Shown here in pieces: positions 34,091 through 45,734 of a DNA stretch of 64,000 nt. Both the position numbers and the translations under genes were made by a program. Location: contig JALGPY010000002.1 of the NCBI GenBank assembly GCA_023055425.1, positions 135,862,427 to 135,926,426 of the forward strand. The letters are read 5' to 3'. The first letter of the stretch is position 1, and every line of letters begins with the position of its first letter. This stretch comes from Linanthus parryae (Eukaryota > Streptophyta > Magnoliopsida > Ericales > Polemoniaceae). The notes under the pieces are model-generated. The model was given only the letters and a program-made list of their open reading frames with translations. It was not told the origin of the DNA and did not search any database.

Positions 34091-35571
34091 TGATAACTCC
34101 ATATTAGGAGTTATATTCTTATAGGATTCACCACTGATTTGCGTGCGTTTAGAGAGATTTGTATGAGAAATTGACAAATTCTTATATGTTTTGAGCATAC
34201 TTGAGTATTTAGACTTCATTGTGTAATCCGGGCGTTTTATGCATGTTTTAGGCTTTATTTGTCGCATTTGATCTTCCGGTATTTGTTCCTGTTGTGGATC
34301 TCAGGGACCGGAAGCTTGGAGTGCGGATTTTGGAGCGGAAGCAAACTTCGAAAAGAAAGAAACTCAAGGAATGCATGAGAGAATGGACGAAGGAGAGTAG
34401 AAGCTAAGAGGAGAAAAAGACTTGGCCAAAAATTCAAGAGGAGTGAAAAGAAGCAACTCACTGGAAGTAGAGGATCACAAATTGTGATCACAAGATTAAG
34501 TGCAAGACCACATGGAAGATCAACGTGATCCTACAATTAAAAAAGGTGATCCTATGATCACAAGATCAAGTGCAAGACCACATAGAAGATCACCGTGACT
34601 CTACAACTAAAAAAGGTGATCCTAGGATCATAAAAGGTGATCACAAGATCACATTATTGGATCTGACGTGAGTAGAAAGGGGTAAACGTGTTATTTCTTA
34701 AAACTAAAAAAAGAAGGAACGGGTTTAATAGGAGAGAACGACCTAGGGCTGAGGATATTCATCAAGGGGACGCCATTGGAGAGAAGAGGAGCTTTCTTGG
34801 GAGCTTGGAGACCATCGTTTGATTTTCTATTCTCTTCTCTTCTCTACTTTTTGTTGATGATCAATAAACTTTGTACTTTGATCATGTGTTTTAGTAGCTA
34901 AATCTTCTATTCGGGATATCTCATAGGTAGCTAGGGTTTGAACACCACGTTTGGTGATTTATGGATCTTGTTTCATGCTTCTATGCTTAATTGAATGTGT
35001 TTTTTTTAGTTATGCTTGATTCATGAGTTTAATCTATCTTTCATATTGTTAGACATAGCAATAGGATTGATCTAGGTGATGAATGTTAGAGGAATCAATA
35101 TTCGTTGCTGGAACTTGAATCATGCACTAGCCGTATCTAGGGTTGAGGAATCTTGCTAGTTATCTAGAACTAAGAGTAGACCACAACAACATAATGCTTA
35201 TTTGAACTTGAGTAGGCTAGAGGAATCAGGTACAAGAGTTTGAATATAGGCTTTGGTTGAGGAATCTTCAAAGCATAGGTGCTCGTTTGTCTAAGTAAAA
35301 GACGTTCGTGTTACTAGAACATAAATCATAAGTGGTGTGAGATCCCTAGTGAACCCGAAGAGATATCCTGATACTTATCCCTCGTATAAGTCTAAATCTT
35401 AATAATTAGCTTGTTATTTACTTTCTTAGATTAGTCCAAAAATCTCTACTACTTGCCCACATAAAGTTAAGAATACTAATTGATTCACGACAAGTCCCTT
35501 GGGTTCGACAAACCCGGATTACCGGATATTACTACACGCGGCAGTCGTACACTTGCGGTTGGATCGTGTCA
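34091..35571 (+). repeat. Athila-like LTR1
   Basis: 1481 bp, TGATAACTCC to TCGTGTCA. It holds a 77-bp repeat block dense in GATC (about 34464-34672). The ORF-like minus-strand frames inside it recur in all three LTRs only because the LTRs are near-identical. Confidence 0.9.
34464..34672. repeat. GATC-dense 77-bp repeats in LTR1 U3
   Basis: Thirteen GATC tetramers lie within about 210 bp, arranged in roughly two copies of a 77-bp unit (GATCACAAGATCAAGTGCAA start) plus a partial copy. The inverted repeat GATCACAA-A-TTGTGATC is near 34465-34482. Equivalent blocks are in LTR2 (about 39714-39904) and LTR3 (about 44636-44826). Confidence 0.7.
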
Positions 35572-35577
35572 AGTTTT

Positions 35578-35595
35578 TGGCGCCGTTGCCGGGGA
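35578..35595 (+). promoter_or_regulatory. Primer binding site, tRNA-Asp type
   Basis: TGGCGCCGTTGCCGGGGA is complementary to the 3' end of plant tRNA-Asp, the primer known for Athila elements. It lies six bases inside LTR1. Confidence 0.9.
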
Positions 35596-35709
35596 CTTCG
35601 GTTGAATTAGTTAGAATTATTAACTTTAGGGAATTTTATTTTTATTTTTGCTTTTGTTTATTTATTTGTTGATCTCACCTGCTTCCTAGCGAATTATTGT
35701 GCAGATATC

Positions 35710-36660
35710 TTGGTGATCATGTGGGGGCATAATTACTATGGGCATTCTCCAGTCTACCAACCGTACTACTCCTATGGAGATATGTACACCCCTCCTCCTT
35801 GCAATCAAGAAGATGAGCATATTAAAGAAGTATTGAAGCTCATGATAGCTAGTATGGACAGAATGGAGGAAGGGATTAATAGGATGGATGAAACTCTCCA
35901 GCTGAAGGGACAACACTTGGCAAAACTTTCGAGTGCATTGGCATATGCAGTTAAATACGATGGGCCAAGTAGCATCATTTCTGACTTAGTTGAGGAGTGT
36001 GAAGAGGAAAACGAAGAACCCCCAGAGGTCTATGTCTACAATGTTGTTCATCATGAAAAAATAGATTCTCGGGCTGCTTCAGACTCAGATTCGGACTCAG
36101 ATTGGGATGATATTGTGAAGCCTATACAACTTGTGCCTCGCATAATTCCGGATTCATGGCATGAATGGGAGAGTGTGGACATCGCAAGCTTACGACCCAC
36201 TGAAGATATTTGCTTTAAGGAACAAAGCCATGAAGCTAAGAAATTATTGCATGGAGAGGTTCACATGGACATGTATCAAGAAGTTCCACAGCCTAATCCA
36301 TATCTCTTGGAGATTATAAAATTGGGAAAATCGCATGAGGAAGACCAAAGGCCCCAGTTTTATGCAATCCATGATTTACCACCTGTGATTCCGAGACAAG
36401 AGCTAAGGAAGGAAGCAGGAAATGCAGAACTCAGAGTTGCAGCCGTTCCACTTGAGATACTAGATTCAAATGTCCAATCTTCGACGGATGTAGTTTTGAA
36501 GAATTGGAAGAAGAAAAAGAAGAGGAAAGGTAAAACAAGGCATGAGGCGGCTACCAACTTTTCTTTCTTCTTGCCATTGAATTATGCATGCTTGCCTGAG
36601 AAGAGACAAAAAGAGAGACGATGGTGGAAGAAGAAAAAGTGGAGAGAAAAATCTCCTTAA
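35710..36660 (+). CDS. 316-aa ORF of the Athila-like element, copy 1
   Basis: Product not recognised. The only long ORF of internal 1, starting at the first ATG after the leader (MVIMWGHNYYGHSPVYQPYY). The N-terminus is Tyr/Pro-rich, followed by a probable coiled coil (residues 35-75, LMIASMDRMEEGINRMDETL). The middle is strongly acidic with a SDSDSDSDW run (about residues 120-130). The C-terminus is basic (WKKKKKRKGKTRH and RRWWKKKKWREK). It sits where gag would be and may be a reduced gag-like or RNA-binding protein. No CCHC knuckle and no protease motif are visible. The stop TAA is at 36658-36660. Confidence 0.65.
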   Translation: MVIMWGHNYYGHSPVYQPYYSYGDMYTPPPCNQEDEHIKEVLKLMIASMDRMEEGINRMDETLQLKGQHLAKLSSALAYAVKYDGPSSIISDLVEECEEENEEPPEVYVYNVVHHEKIDSRAASDSDSDSDWDDIVKPIQLVPRIIPDSWHEWESVDIASLRPTEDICFKEQSHEAKKLLHGEVHMDMYQEVPQPNPYLLEIIKLGKSHEEDQRPQFYAIHDLPPVIPRQELRKEAGNAELRVAAVPLEILDSNVQSSTDVVLKNWKKKKKRKGKTRHEAATNFSFFLPLNYACLPEKRQKERRWWKKKKWREKSP

Positions 36661-39332
36661 ACAACTTTTGAGGTAACTGGGTCGGGTCGTCGACCTTAAA
36701 TTACAAGGCGCTTGTTGGGAGGCAACCCAACCTATTTATTTTCTTTAGTGAAGTTGTGTTTTTAAATTCAGTTATTTCATTATGTTATTTTGGAGAGATG
36801 AGAGAGAGAGGGACTAATGGTGTTTTTTCCAAGTGACATATTTGAGAAGATTATGGGAGAATCTACCTCGGTGTGCGATGGCACACATGACCTTCACAGG
36901 GACTTGAATTGACGAGCTGGGGATTCTTCAGACATGGATTTTAGTAGAGGAGGGCAGTCGACCCCGGTGTGCGAGTACACACTGACCTAGTGGGAGCACA
37001 AGTGGTGTCACACTGTGCTTGGGGACTGCTGTACACGATTTCTTTCCCACCCTTGAGGTGGTTGTGAGTATTTCTTCCCTCTGGCTGAATTTGTGTATAT
37101 TTTTTATATGTCAAGCTCCATCTCATCTACTGGCCAACACATTGATTGCTGAGTCTTCATGCATACTCTCTGAATTCGTTGAGGACAACGAAGCATTCAG
37201 TGTGGGGGTGGTTTAACTGTCTACTAGCCAATATTGTCTTGCATAGCCAGTTACATGTAGGATGTGTTTAGATTGTATTGTGAGTCAGTTGTGGTTTATG
37301 TTATGTTTTTACTTATATTGTCGTATTGTGTAGGATAGATTGATATTTGGTTTGCACTTTTCAATAATTGAGTCTACCCACCAAACAAAGTTAGCTGTGT
37401 TGTGTCAAATTTTTTCGAGTCAAAGCCTTGCATATAGAGTTAGGATATTATGAAAAATACAAAAAAAAAATGAAAAAAGAGAAAATTCATAAAAATGGAA
37501 AATTGAAAATTTTGAGAGAAAGCAATTGAGAGAAGCATAGACTTGGTTGATTTAGTGAGATGTGAAAACTCTAGGCATAGGGCGTGAATTTTGACCGAGA
37601 GTGACATTTTTAGTTCCCCTAGTAAGTATAGAGAGAATCTCGTTACGGGAATGCCTACCTAGTTTTAAACTAAATTGAATTTTAAAAGCTAAAGTGTGTG
37701 TTGTTTTTCTTTACAAGAGTTGAGCTTGGTGTTTGCTAAACAAGCCGAACGTTCATGTGTACGTCTTAGGTAGTCGCCAGCCCGCCTCGTAGTGGCACAC
37801 AGAACAGCTGTGCGAGGATGCGTATTAGAGCACTCACTGCTTGATAGATCTCACCTTGTAGGACCATTAGAAAGCCTAATTTGAACCTTGGTTTTATTCA
37901 TAACCTTTTGACCTAGGGTGACGATTCTTGGCCTTCATCATAAATTGTTTAGAATCACCACTTTAGTGCGTCACGAGGGGGTCATAGTTGAGGTGGTTCG
38001 ATGAGGGAGAGCTGTACTGCATATACTTGTGAGTTCTACATGATCGCTTGCGTATTATTACATATCTTCGAGGGGATGCGAGGGTGAGTGAGTAGGCTTG
38101 CGCACTTCGGTGTGGCGGTATTCCATGTCACTACACCATGGACACAGTTGTGGAGAGCCGTGAGTGCGTGACGTCTAATCCTCACAACAATGGGGTGGTT
38201 GATCCTAATTGGTGGATCGTGCTAGGTATCGTTTCTTTTCATCATCACGGTGTAGGAGGATCGGTTGGATTAGGCACGAGACTTACATACATTTGATTAC
38301 TTGAGAGGGGGCATGTTTACATTCTTGTGTGGGGATGTCGACTTTTGACTACGGACATCGAGATTGAGCTTCTGACGACTACATCCCTACACACGCGCTT
38401 TGACTATTTGGCGGCTTTGTTTGGTGACACCGTGTACTTCATTGAGTTAGGGGGAGATGAATTTTACTTGTGATATGCATTCATTGGATCGTCTATTTCC
38501 TCCCCTTAACATGCTTGCTTTGCTGGATTCTTGGAAGACCACTCGGATACTTTAACGGCATTTTGTTATATTGAGAGATGAAAAAAAAAAGTGAGAAAAA
38601 AAAAGGAAAAAAAAGAGAGAAAAAAAGGAGAGATGGAATACATGAGTAAATTTGAGCTTATTGGAAATTGAGTGGTGGAAAGTTACTAGTTTGTTGACGA
38701 CGGTTTGCATTTCGTGCACGTATCGCCATGGCGGCCACGGAGATCGTTATTGTACCGGGGTTTGAGGGGATCGAGGGCCGGAGACGGTGAGTTTCGGGTT
38801 GCGGTTTCTATCATCGTGGTGAGGGTGTGTGAGATGTGGGGTTTAATGTGAGAATGTGACGCTTAGGACTTGTTACTACATAATTATCCTTTTGTCCCTA
38901 AGCCTCAACATCTAAACCGTTAGCGGAATAGGAGCTCGGACTATGAACGTGGCTTAGCCTTGATTAGCCTCTTATTTGTATCGGCACACATGAAGAGGTA
39001 GTTCATTCTTGATACTAAAGTTAAGCTTTCTATACTAACTATGGGAATTTACTTGTTGTCGAGTTTAGTTGCGCTTCACACCTCTTATCTAATGTTTTCA
39101 TCATCCATGAGCATCAGTCTATGTTATTGAAATTGCCTGATCTCACAAAAACAAATAAGTTAAAAGCTTTTATGTGTTTAAGATCGAGTCTAGATTTGCA
39201 CTGCACCATCTTGTTGCATTACTTGTGTCGTGAGTCGTGTTAGAGTCGTTTGAGTCGTGTCGTCTAGTAAACAATTAAATGTAGTAGATGAGACTTTGCT
39301 CGGGACGCGCAAATGGCAAGTGTGGGGGTATT
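36661..39332 (+). other. Non-coding 3' internal region 1 of Athila-like element
   Basis: It holds the GTCGACC block and GGGAGGCAACCC (about 36674-36729), the TTCGTTG/CAACGAA hairpin (37175-37192), A-rich low-complexity tracts (37458-37485 and 38579-38627) and a purine tract (GTGTGGGGGTAT) just before LTR2. No gene was recognised. Confidence 0.6.
37175..37192 (+). promoter_or_regulatory. TTCGTTG-AGGA-CAACGAA stem-loop, copy 1
   Basis: A 7-bp perfect stem with an AGGA loop, followed by GTGTGGGGG. Same as at 10024-10041 in the diverged Athila-B element. Confidence 0.55.
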
Positions 39333-40813
39333 TGATAACTCCATATTAGGAGTTATATTCTTATAGGATTCACCACTGATTTGCGTGCGTTTAGAGAGAT
39401 TTGTATGAGAAATTGACAAATTCTTATATGTTTTGAGCATACTTGAGTATTTAGACTTCATTGTGTAATCCGGGCGTTTTATGCATGTTTTAGGCTTTAT
39501 TTGTCGCATTTGATCTTCCGGTATTTGTTCCTGTTGTGGATCTCAGGGACCGGAAGCTTGGAGTGCGGATTTTGAAGCGGAAGCGAACTTCGAAAAGAAA
39601 GAAACTGAAGGAATGCATGAGAGAATGGACGAAGGAGAGTAGAAGCTAAGAGGAGAAAAAGACTTGGCCAAAAATTCAAGAGGAGTGAAAAGAAGCAACT
39701 CACTGGAAGTAGAGGATCACAAATTGTGATCACAAAATCAAGTGCAAGACCACATGGAAGATCAACGTGATCCTACAATTAAAAAAGGTGATCATATGAT
39801 CACAAGATCAAGTGCAAGACCACATAGAAGATCACCGTGACTCTACAACTAAAAAAGGTGATCCTAGGATCATAAAAGGTGATCACAAGATCACATTAAT
39901 GGATCTGACGTGAGTAGAAAGGGGTAAACGTGCTATTTCTGAAAACTAAAAAAAGAAGGAACGGGTTTAATAGGAGAGAACGACCTAGGGCTGAGGATAT
40001 TCATCAAGGGGACGCCATTGGAGAGAAGAGGAGCTTTCTTGGGAGCTTGGAGACCATCGTTTGATTTTCTATTCTCTTCTCTTCTCTACTTTTTGTTGAT
40101 GATCAATAAACTTTGTACTTTGATCATGTGTTTTAGTAGCTAAATCTTCTATTCGGGATATCTCATAGGTAGCTAGGGTTTGAACACCACGTTTGGTGAT
40201 TTATGGATCTTGTTTCATGCTTCTATGCTTAATTGAATGTGTTTTTTTTAGTTATGCTTGATTCATGAGTTTAATCTATCTTTCATATTGTTAGACATAG
40301 CAATAGGATTGATCTAGGTGATGAATGTTATAGGAATCAATATTCGTTGCTGGAACTTGAATCATGCGCTAGCCGTATCTAGGGTTGAGGAATCTTGCTA
40401 GTTAGCTAGAACTAAGAGTAGACCACAACAACATAATGCTTATTTGAACTTGAGTAGGCTAGAGGAATCAGGTACAAGAGTTTGAATATAGGCTTTGGTT
40501 GAGGAATCTTCAAAGCATAGGTTCTCGTTTGTCTAAGTAAAAGACGTTCGTGTTACTAGAACATAAATCATAAGTGGTGTGAGATCCCTAGTGAACCCGA
40601 AGAGATATCCTGATACTTATCCCTCGTATTAGTCTAAATCTTAATAATTAGCTTGTTATTTACTTTCTTAGATTAGTCCAACAATCTCTACTACTTGCCC
40701 ACATAAAGTTAAGAATACTAATTGATTCACGACAAGTACCTTGGGTTCGACAAACCCGGATTACCCGATATTACTACACGCGGCAGTCGTACACTTGCGG
40801 TTGGATCGTGTCA
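39333..40813 (+). repeat. Athila-like LTR2 (shared middle LTR)
   Basis: 1481 bp. It serves as the 3' LTR of internal 1 (purine tract to its left) and the 5' LTR of internal 2 (primer site to its right). No target duplication flanks it. Confidence 0.9.
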
Positions 40814-40819
40814 AGTTTT

Positions 40820-40837
40820 TGGCGCCGTTGCCGGGGA
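40820..40837 (+). promoter_or_regulatory. Primer binding site, tRNA-Asp type, second internal
   Basis: Same 18-bp site as at 35578, following LTR2. Confidence 0.9.
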
Positions 40838-40951
40838 CTTCGGTTGAATTAGTTAGAATTATTAACTTTAGGGAATTTTATTTTTATTTTTGCTTTTATT
40901 TATTTATTTGTTGATCTCACCTGCTTCCTAGCGAATTATTGTGCAGATATC

Positions 40952-41902
40952 TTGGTGATCATGTGGGGGCATAATTACTATGGGCATTCTCCAGTCTACC
41001 AACTGTACTACTCCTATGGAGATATGTACACCCCTCCTCCTTGTAATCAAGAAGATGAGCATATTAAAGAAGTATTGAAGCTCATGATAGCTAGTATGGA
41101 CAGAATGGAGGAAGGGATTAATAGGATGGATGAAACTCTCCAGCTGAAGGGACAACACTTGGCAAAACTTTCGAGTGCATTGGCATATGCAGTTAAATAC
41201 GATGGGCCAAGTAGCATCATTCCTGACTTAGTTGAGGAGTGTGAAGAGGAAGACGAAGAACCCCCAGAGGTCTATGTCTACAATGTTGTTCATCATGAAG
41301 AAATAGATTCTCGGGCTGCTTCAGACTCAGATTCGGACTCAGATTGGGATGATATTGTGAAGCCTATACAACTTGTGCCTCGCATAATTCCGGAGTCATG
41401 GCATGAATGGGAGAGTGTGGACATCGCAAGCTTACGGCCCACTGAAGATATTTGCTTTAAGGAACAAAGCCATGAAGCTAAGAAATTATTGCATGGAGAG
41501 GTTCACATGGACATGTATCAAGAAGTTCCACAGCCTAATCCATATCTCTTGGAGATTATAAAATTGGGAAAATCGCATGAGGAAGACCAAAGGCCCCAGT
41601 TTTATGCAATCCATGATTTACCACCTGTGATTCCGAGACAAGAGCTAGGGAAGGAAGCAGGAAATGCAGAACTCAGGGTTGCAGCCGTTCCACTTGAGAT
41701 ACTAGATTCAAATGGCCAATCTTCGACGGATGTAGTTTTGAAGAATTGGAAGAAGAAAAAGAAGAGGAAAGGTAAAACAAGGCATGTGGCGGCTACCAAC
41801 TTTTCTTTCTTCTTGCCATTGAATTATGCATGCTTGCCTGAGAAGAGACAAAAAGAGAGACGATGGTGGAAGAAGAAAAAGTGGAGAGAAAAATCTCCTT
41901 AA
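40952..41902 (+). CDS. 316-aa ORF of the Athila-like element, copy 2
   Basis: Same length and architecture as copy 1: Tyr/Pro-rich N-terminus, coiled coil, acidic SDSDSDSDW middle and basic Trp/Lys-rich end. Eight amino-acid differences were counted (for example Pro20 to Leu, and Val to Gly in the SNVQSS segment) with no frame damage. Both copies staying open suggests recency, constraint, or both. Function unknown. Confidence 0.65.
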   Translation: MVIMWGHNYYGHSPVYQLYYSYGDMYTPPPCNQEDEHIKEVLKLMIASMDRMEEGINRMDETLQLKGQHLAKLSSALAYAVKYDGPSSIIPDLVEECEEEDEEPPEVYVYNVVHHEEIDSRAASDSDSDSDWDDIVKPIQLVPRIIPESWHEWESVDIASLRPTEDICFKEQSHEAKKLLHGEVHMDMYQEVPQPNPYLLEIIKLGKSHEEDQRPQFYAIHDLPPVIPRQELGKEAGNAELRVAAVPLEILDSNGQSSTDVVLKNWKKKKKRKGKTRHVAATNFSFFLPLNYACLPEKRQKERRWWKKKKWREKSP

Positions 41903-44254
41903 ACAACTTTTGAGGTAACTGGGTCGGGTCGTCGACCTTAAATTACAAGGCGCTTGTTGGGAGGCAACCCAACCTATTTATTTTCTTTAGTGAAGTTGTG
42001 TTTTTAAATTCAGTTATTTTATTATGTTATTTTGGAGAGATGAGAGAGAGAGGGACTAATGGTGTTTTTTCCAAGTGACATATTTGAGAAGATTATGGGA
42101 GAATCTACCCCGGTGTGCGATGGCACACATGACCTTCACAGGGACTTGAATTGACGAGTTGGGGATTCTTCAGACATGGATTTTAGTAGAGGAGGGCAGT
42201 CGACCCCGGTGTGCGAGTACACACTGACCTAGTGGGAGCACAAGTGGTGTCACACTGTGTTTGGGGACTGCTGTACACGATTTCTTTCCCACCCTTGAGG
42301 TGGTTGTGAGTATTTCTTCCCTCTGGCTGAATTTGTGTATATTTTTTATATGTCAAGCTCCATCTCATCTACTGGCCAACACATTGATTGCTGAGTCTTC
42401 ATGCATACTCTCTGAATTCGTTGAGGACAACGAAGCATTCAGTGTGGGGGTGGTTTAACTGTCTACTAGCCAATATTGTCTTGCATAGCCAGTTACATGT
42501 AGGATGTGTTTAGATTGTATTGTGAGTCAGTTGTGGTTTATGTTATGTTTTTACTTATATTGTCGTATTGTGTAGGATAGATTGATATTTGGTTTGCACT
42601 TTTCAATAATTGAGTCTACCCACCAAACAAAGTTAGCTGTGTTGTGTCAAATTTTTTCGAGTCAAAGCCTTGCATATAGAGTTAGGATATTATGAAAAAT
42701 ACAAAAAAAAAATGAAAAAAGAGAAAATTCATAAAAATGGAAAATTGAAAATTTTGAGAGAAAGCAATTGAGAGAAGCATAGACTTGGTTGATTTAGTGA
42801 GATGTGAAAACTCTAGGCATAGGGCGTGAATTTTGACCGAGAGTGACATTTTTAGTTCCCCTAGTAAGTATAGAGAGAATCTCGTTACGGGAATGCCTAC
42901 CTAGTTTTAAACTAAATTGAATTTTAAAAGCTAAAGTGTGTGTTGTTTTTCTTTACAAGAGTTGAGCTTGGTGTTTGCTAAACAAGCCGAACGTTCATGT
43001 GTACGTCTTAGGTAGTCGCCAGCCCGCCTCGTAGTGGCACACAGAACAGCTGTGCGAGGATGCGTATTAGAGCACTCACTGCTTGATAGATCTCACCTTG
43101 TAGGACCATTAGAAAGCCTAATTTGAACCTTGGTTTTATTCATAACCTTTTGACCTAGGGTGACGATTCTTGGCCTTCATCATAAATTGTTTAGAATCAC
43201 CACTTTAGTGCGTCACGAGGGGGTCATAGTTGAGGGGGTTCGATGAGGGAGAGCTGTACTGCATATATTTGTGAGTTCTACATGATCGCTTGCGTATTAT
43301 TACATATCTTCGAGGGGATGCGAGGGTGAGTGAGTAGGCTTGCGCACTTCGGTGTGGCGGTATTCCATGTCACTACACCATGGACACAGTTGTGGAGAGC
43401 CGTGAGTGCGTGACGTCTAATCCGCACAACAATGGGGTGGTTGATCCTAATTGGTGGATCGTGCTAGGTATCGTTTCTTTTCATCATCACGGTGTAGGAG
43501 GATCGGTTGGATTAGGCACGAGACTTACATACATTTGATTACTTGAGAGGGGGCATGTTTACATTCTTGTGTGGGGATGTCGACTTTTGACTACGGACAT
43601 CGAGATTGAGCTTCTGACGACTACATCCCTACACACGCGCTTTGACTATTTGGCGGCTTTGTTTGGTGACACCGTGTACTTCATTGAGGGGATCGAGGGC
43701 CGGAGACGGTGAGTTTCGGGTTGCGGTTTCTATCATCGTGGTGAGGGTGTGTGAGATGTGGGGTTTAATGTGAGAATGTGACGCTTAGGACTTGTTACTA
43801 CATAATTATCCTTTTGTCCCTAAGCCTCAACATCTAAACCGTTAGCGGAATAGGAGCTCGGACTATGAACGTGGATTAGCCTTGATTAGCCTCTTATTTT
43901 TATCGGCACACATGAAGAGGTAGTTCATTCTTGATACTAAAGTTAAGCTTTCTATACTAACTATGGGGATTTACTTGTTGTCGAGTTTAGTTGCGCTTCA
44001 CACCTCTTATCTAATGTTTTCATCATCCATGAGCATCAGTCTATGTTATTGAAATTGCCTGATCTCACAAAAACAAAGAAGTTAAAAGCTTTTATGTGTT
44101 TAAGATCGAGTCTAGATTTGCACTGCACCATCTTGCTGCATTACTAGTGTCGTGAGTCGTGTTAGAGTCGTTTGAGTCGTGTCGGCTAGTAAACAATTAA
44201 ATGTAGTAGATGAGACTTTGCTCGGGACGCGCAAATGGTAAGTGTGGGGGTATT
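41903..44254 (+). other. Non-coding 3' internal region 2 of Athila-like element
   Basis: Same as internal 1, including the hairpin at 42417-42434, but lacking 320 bp at about 43688. In internal 1 that segment is flanked by TTGAG on both sides (38442-38446 and 38762-38766). The lost part includes the A-rich tract and the sequence around CGTATCGCCATGGCGG. Confidence 0.75.
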
Positions 44255-45734
44255 TGATAACTCCATATTAGGAGTTATATTCTTATAGGATTCACCACTG
44301 ATTTGCGTGCGTTTAGAGAGATTTGTATGAGAAATTGACAAATTCTTATATGTTTTGAGCATACTTGAGTATTTAGACTTCATTGTGTAATCCGGGCGTT
44401 TTATGCATGTTTTAGGCTTTATTTGTCGCATTTGATCTTCCGGTATTTGTTCCTGTTGTGGATCTCAGGGACCGGAAGCTTGGAGTGCGGATTTTGGAGC
44501 GGAAGCGAACTTCGAAAAGAAAGAAACTCAAGGAATGCATGAGAGAATGGACGAAGGAGAGTAGAAGCTAAGAGGAGAAAAAGACTTGGCCAAAAATTCA
44601 AGAGGAGTGAAAAGAAGCAACTCACTGGAAGTAGAGGATCACAAATTGTGATCACAAGATCAAGTGCAAGACCACATGGAAGATCAACGTGATCCTACAA
44701 TTAAAAAAGGTGATCCTATGATCACAAGATCAAGTGCAAGACCACATAGAAGATCACCGTGACTCTACAACTAAAAAAGGTGATCCTATGATCATAAAAG
44801 GTGATCACAAGATCACATTATTGGATCTGACTTGAGTAGAAAGGGGTAAACGTGTTATTTCTGAAAACTAAAAAAAGAAGGAACGGGTTTAATAGGAGAG
44901 AACGACCTAGGGCTGAGGATATTCATCAAGGGGACGCCATTGGAGAGAAGAGGAGCTTTCTTGGGAGCTTGGAGACCATCGTTTGATTTTCTATTCTCTT
45001 CTCTTCTCTACTTTTTGTTGATGATCAATAAACTTTGTACTTTGATCATGTGTTTTAGTAGCTAAATCTTCTATTCGGGATATCTCATAGGTAGCTAGGG
45101 TTTGAACACCACGTTTGGTGAGTTATGGATCTTGTTTCATGCTTCTATGCTTAATTGAATGTGTTTTTTTAGTTATGCTTGATTCATGAGTTTAATCTAT
45201 CTTTCATATTGTTAGACATAGCAATAGGATTGATCTAGGTGATGAATGTTAGAGGAATCAATATTCGTTGCTGGAACTTGAATCATGCACTAGCCGTATC
45301 TAGGGTTGAGGAATCTTGCTAGTTAGCTAGAACTAAGAGTAGACCACAACAACATAATGCTTATTTGAACTTGAGTAGGCTAGAGGAATCAGGTACAAGA
45401 GTTTGAATATAGGCTTTGGTTGAGGAATCTTCAAAGCATAGGTGCTCGTTTGTCTAAGTAAAAGACGTTCGTGTTACTAGAACATAAATCATAAGTGGTG
45501 TGAGATCCCTAGTGAACCCGAAGAGATATCCTGATACTTATCCCTCGTATTAGTCTAAATCTTAATAATTAGCTTGTTATTTACTTTCTTAGATTAGTCC
45601 AACAATCTCTACTACTTGCCCACATAAAGTTAAGAATACTAATTGATTCACGACAAGTCCCTTGGGTTCGACAAACACGGATTACCGGATATTACTACAC
45701 GCGGAAGCCGTACACTTGCGGTTGGATCGTGTCA
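44255..45734 (+). repeat. Athila-like LTR3
   Basis: 1480 bp, TGATAACTCC to TCGTGTCA, followed directly by GCACT and the resumed array unit 4. No primer site follows, as expected for a terminal 3' LTR. Confidence 0.9.

Larger units (their letters stand above)
34091..45734 (+). mobile_element. Athila-like non-autonomous element with three LTRs
   Basis: The order is LTR1 (34091-35571), internal 1 (35572-39332), LTR2 (39333-40813), internal 2 (40814-44254), LTR3 (44255-45734). The 5-bp duplication GCACT flanks the whole block (34086-34090 and 45735-45739) and no duplication flanks the middle LTR. Each internal region has a tRNA-Asp-type primer site and one intact ORF, but no protease, RT or integrase. 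The element sits in array unit 4. The LTRs differ by few bases, so it is fairly young. Confidence 0.9.

Noticed and set aside
34255..34491. 78-aa minus-strand ORF MITICDPLLPVSC, present in all three Athila-like LTRs
   Set aside because: Antisense to the LTR transcript unit, hydrophobic only because of AG-rich sequence, no motif; repeated by LTR copying.
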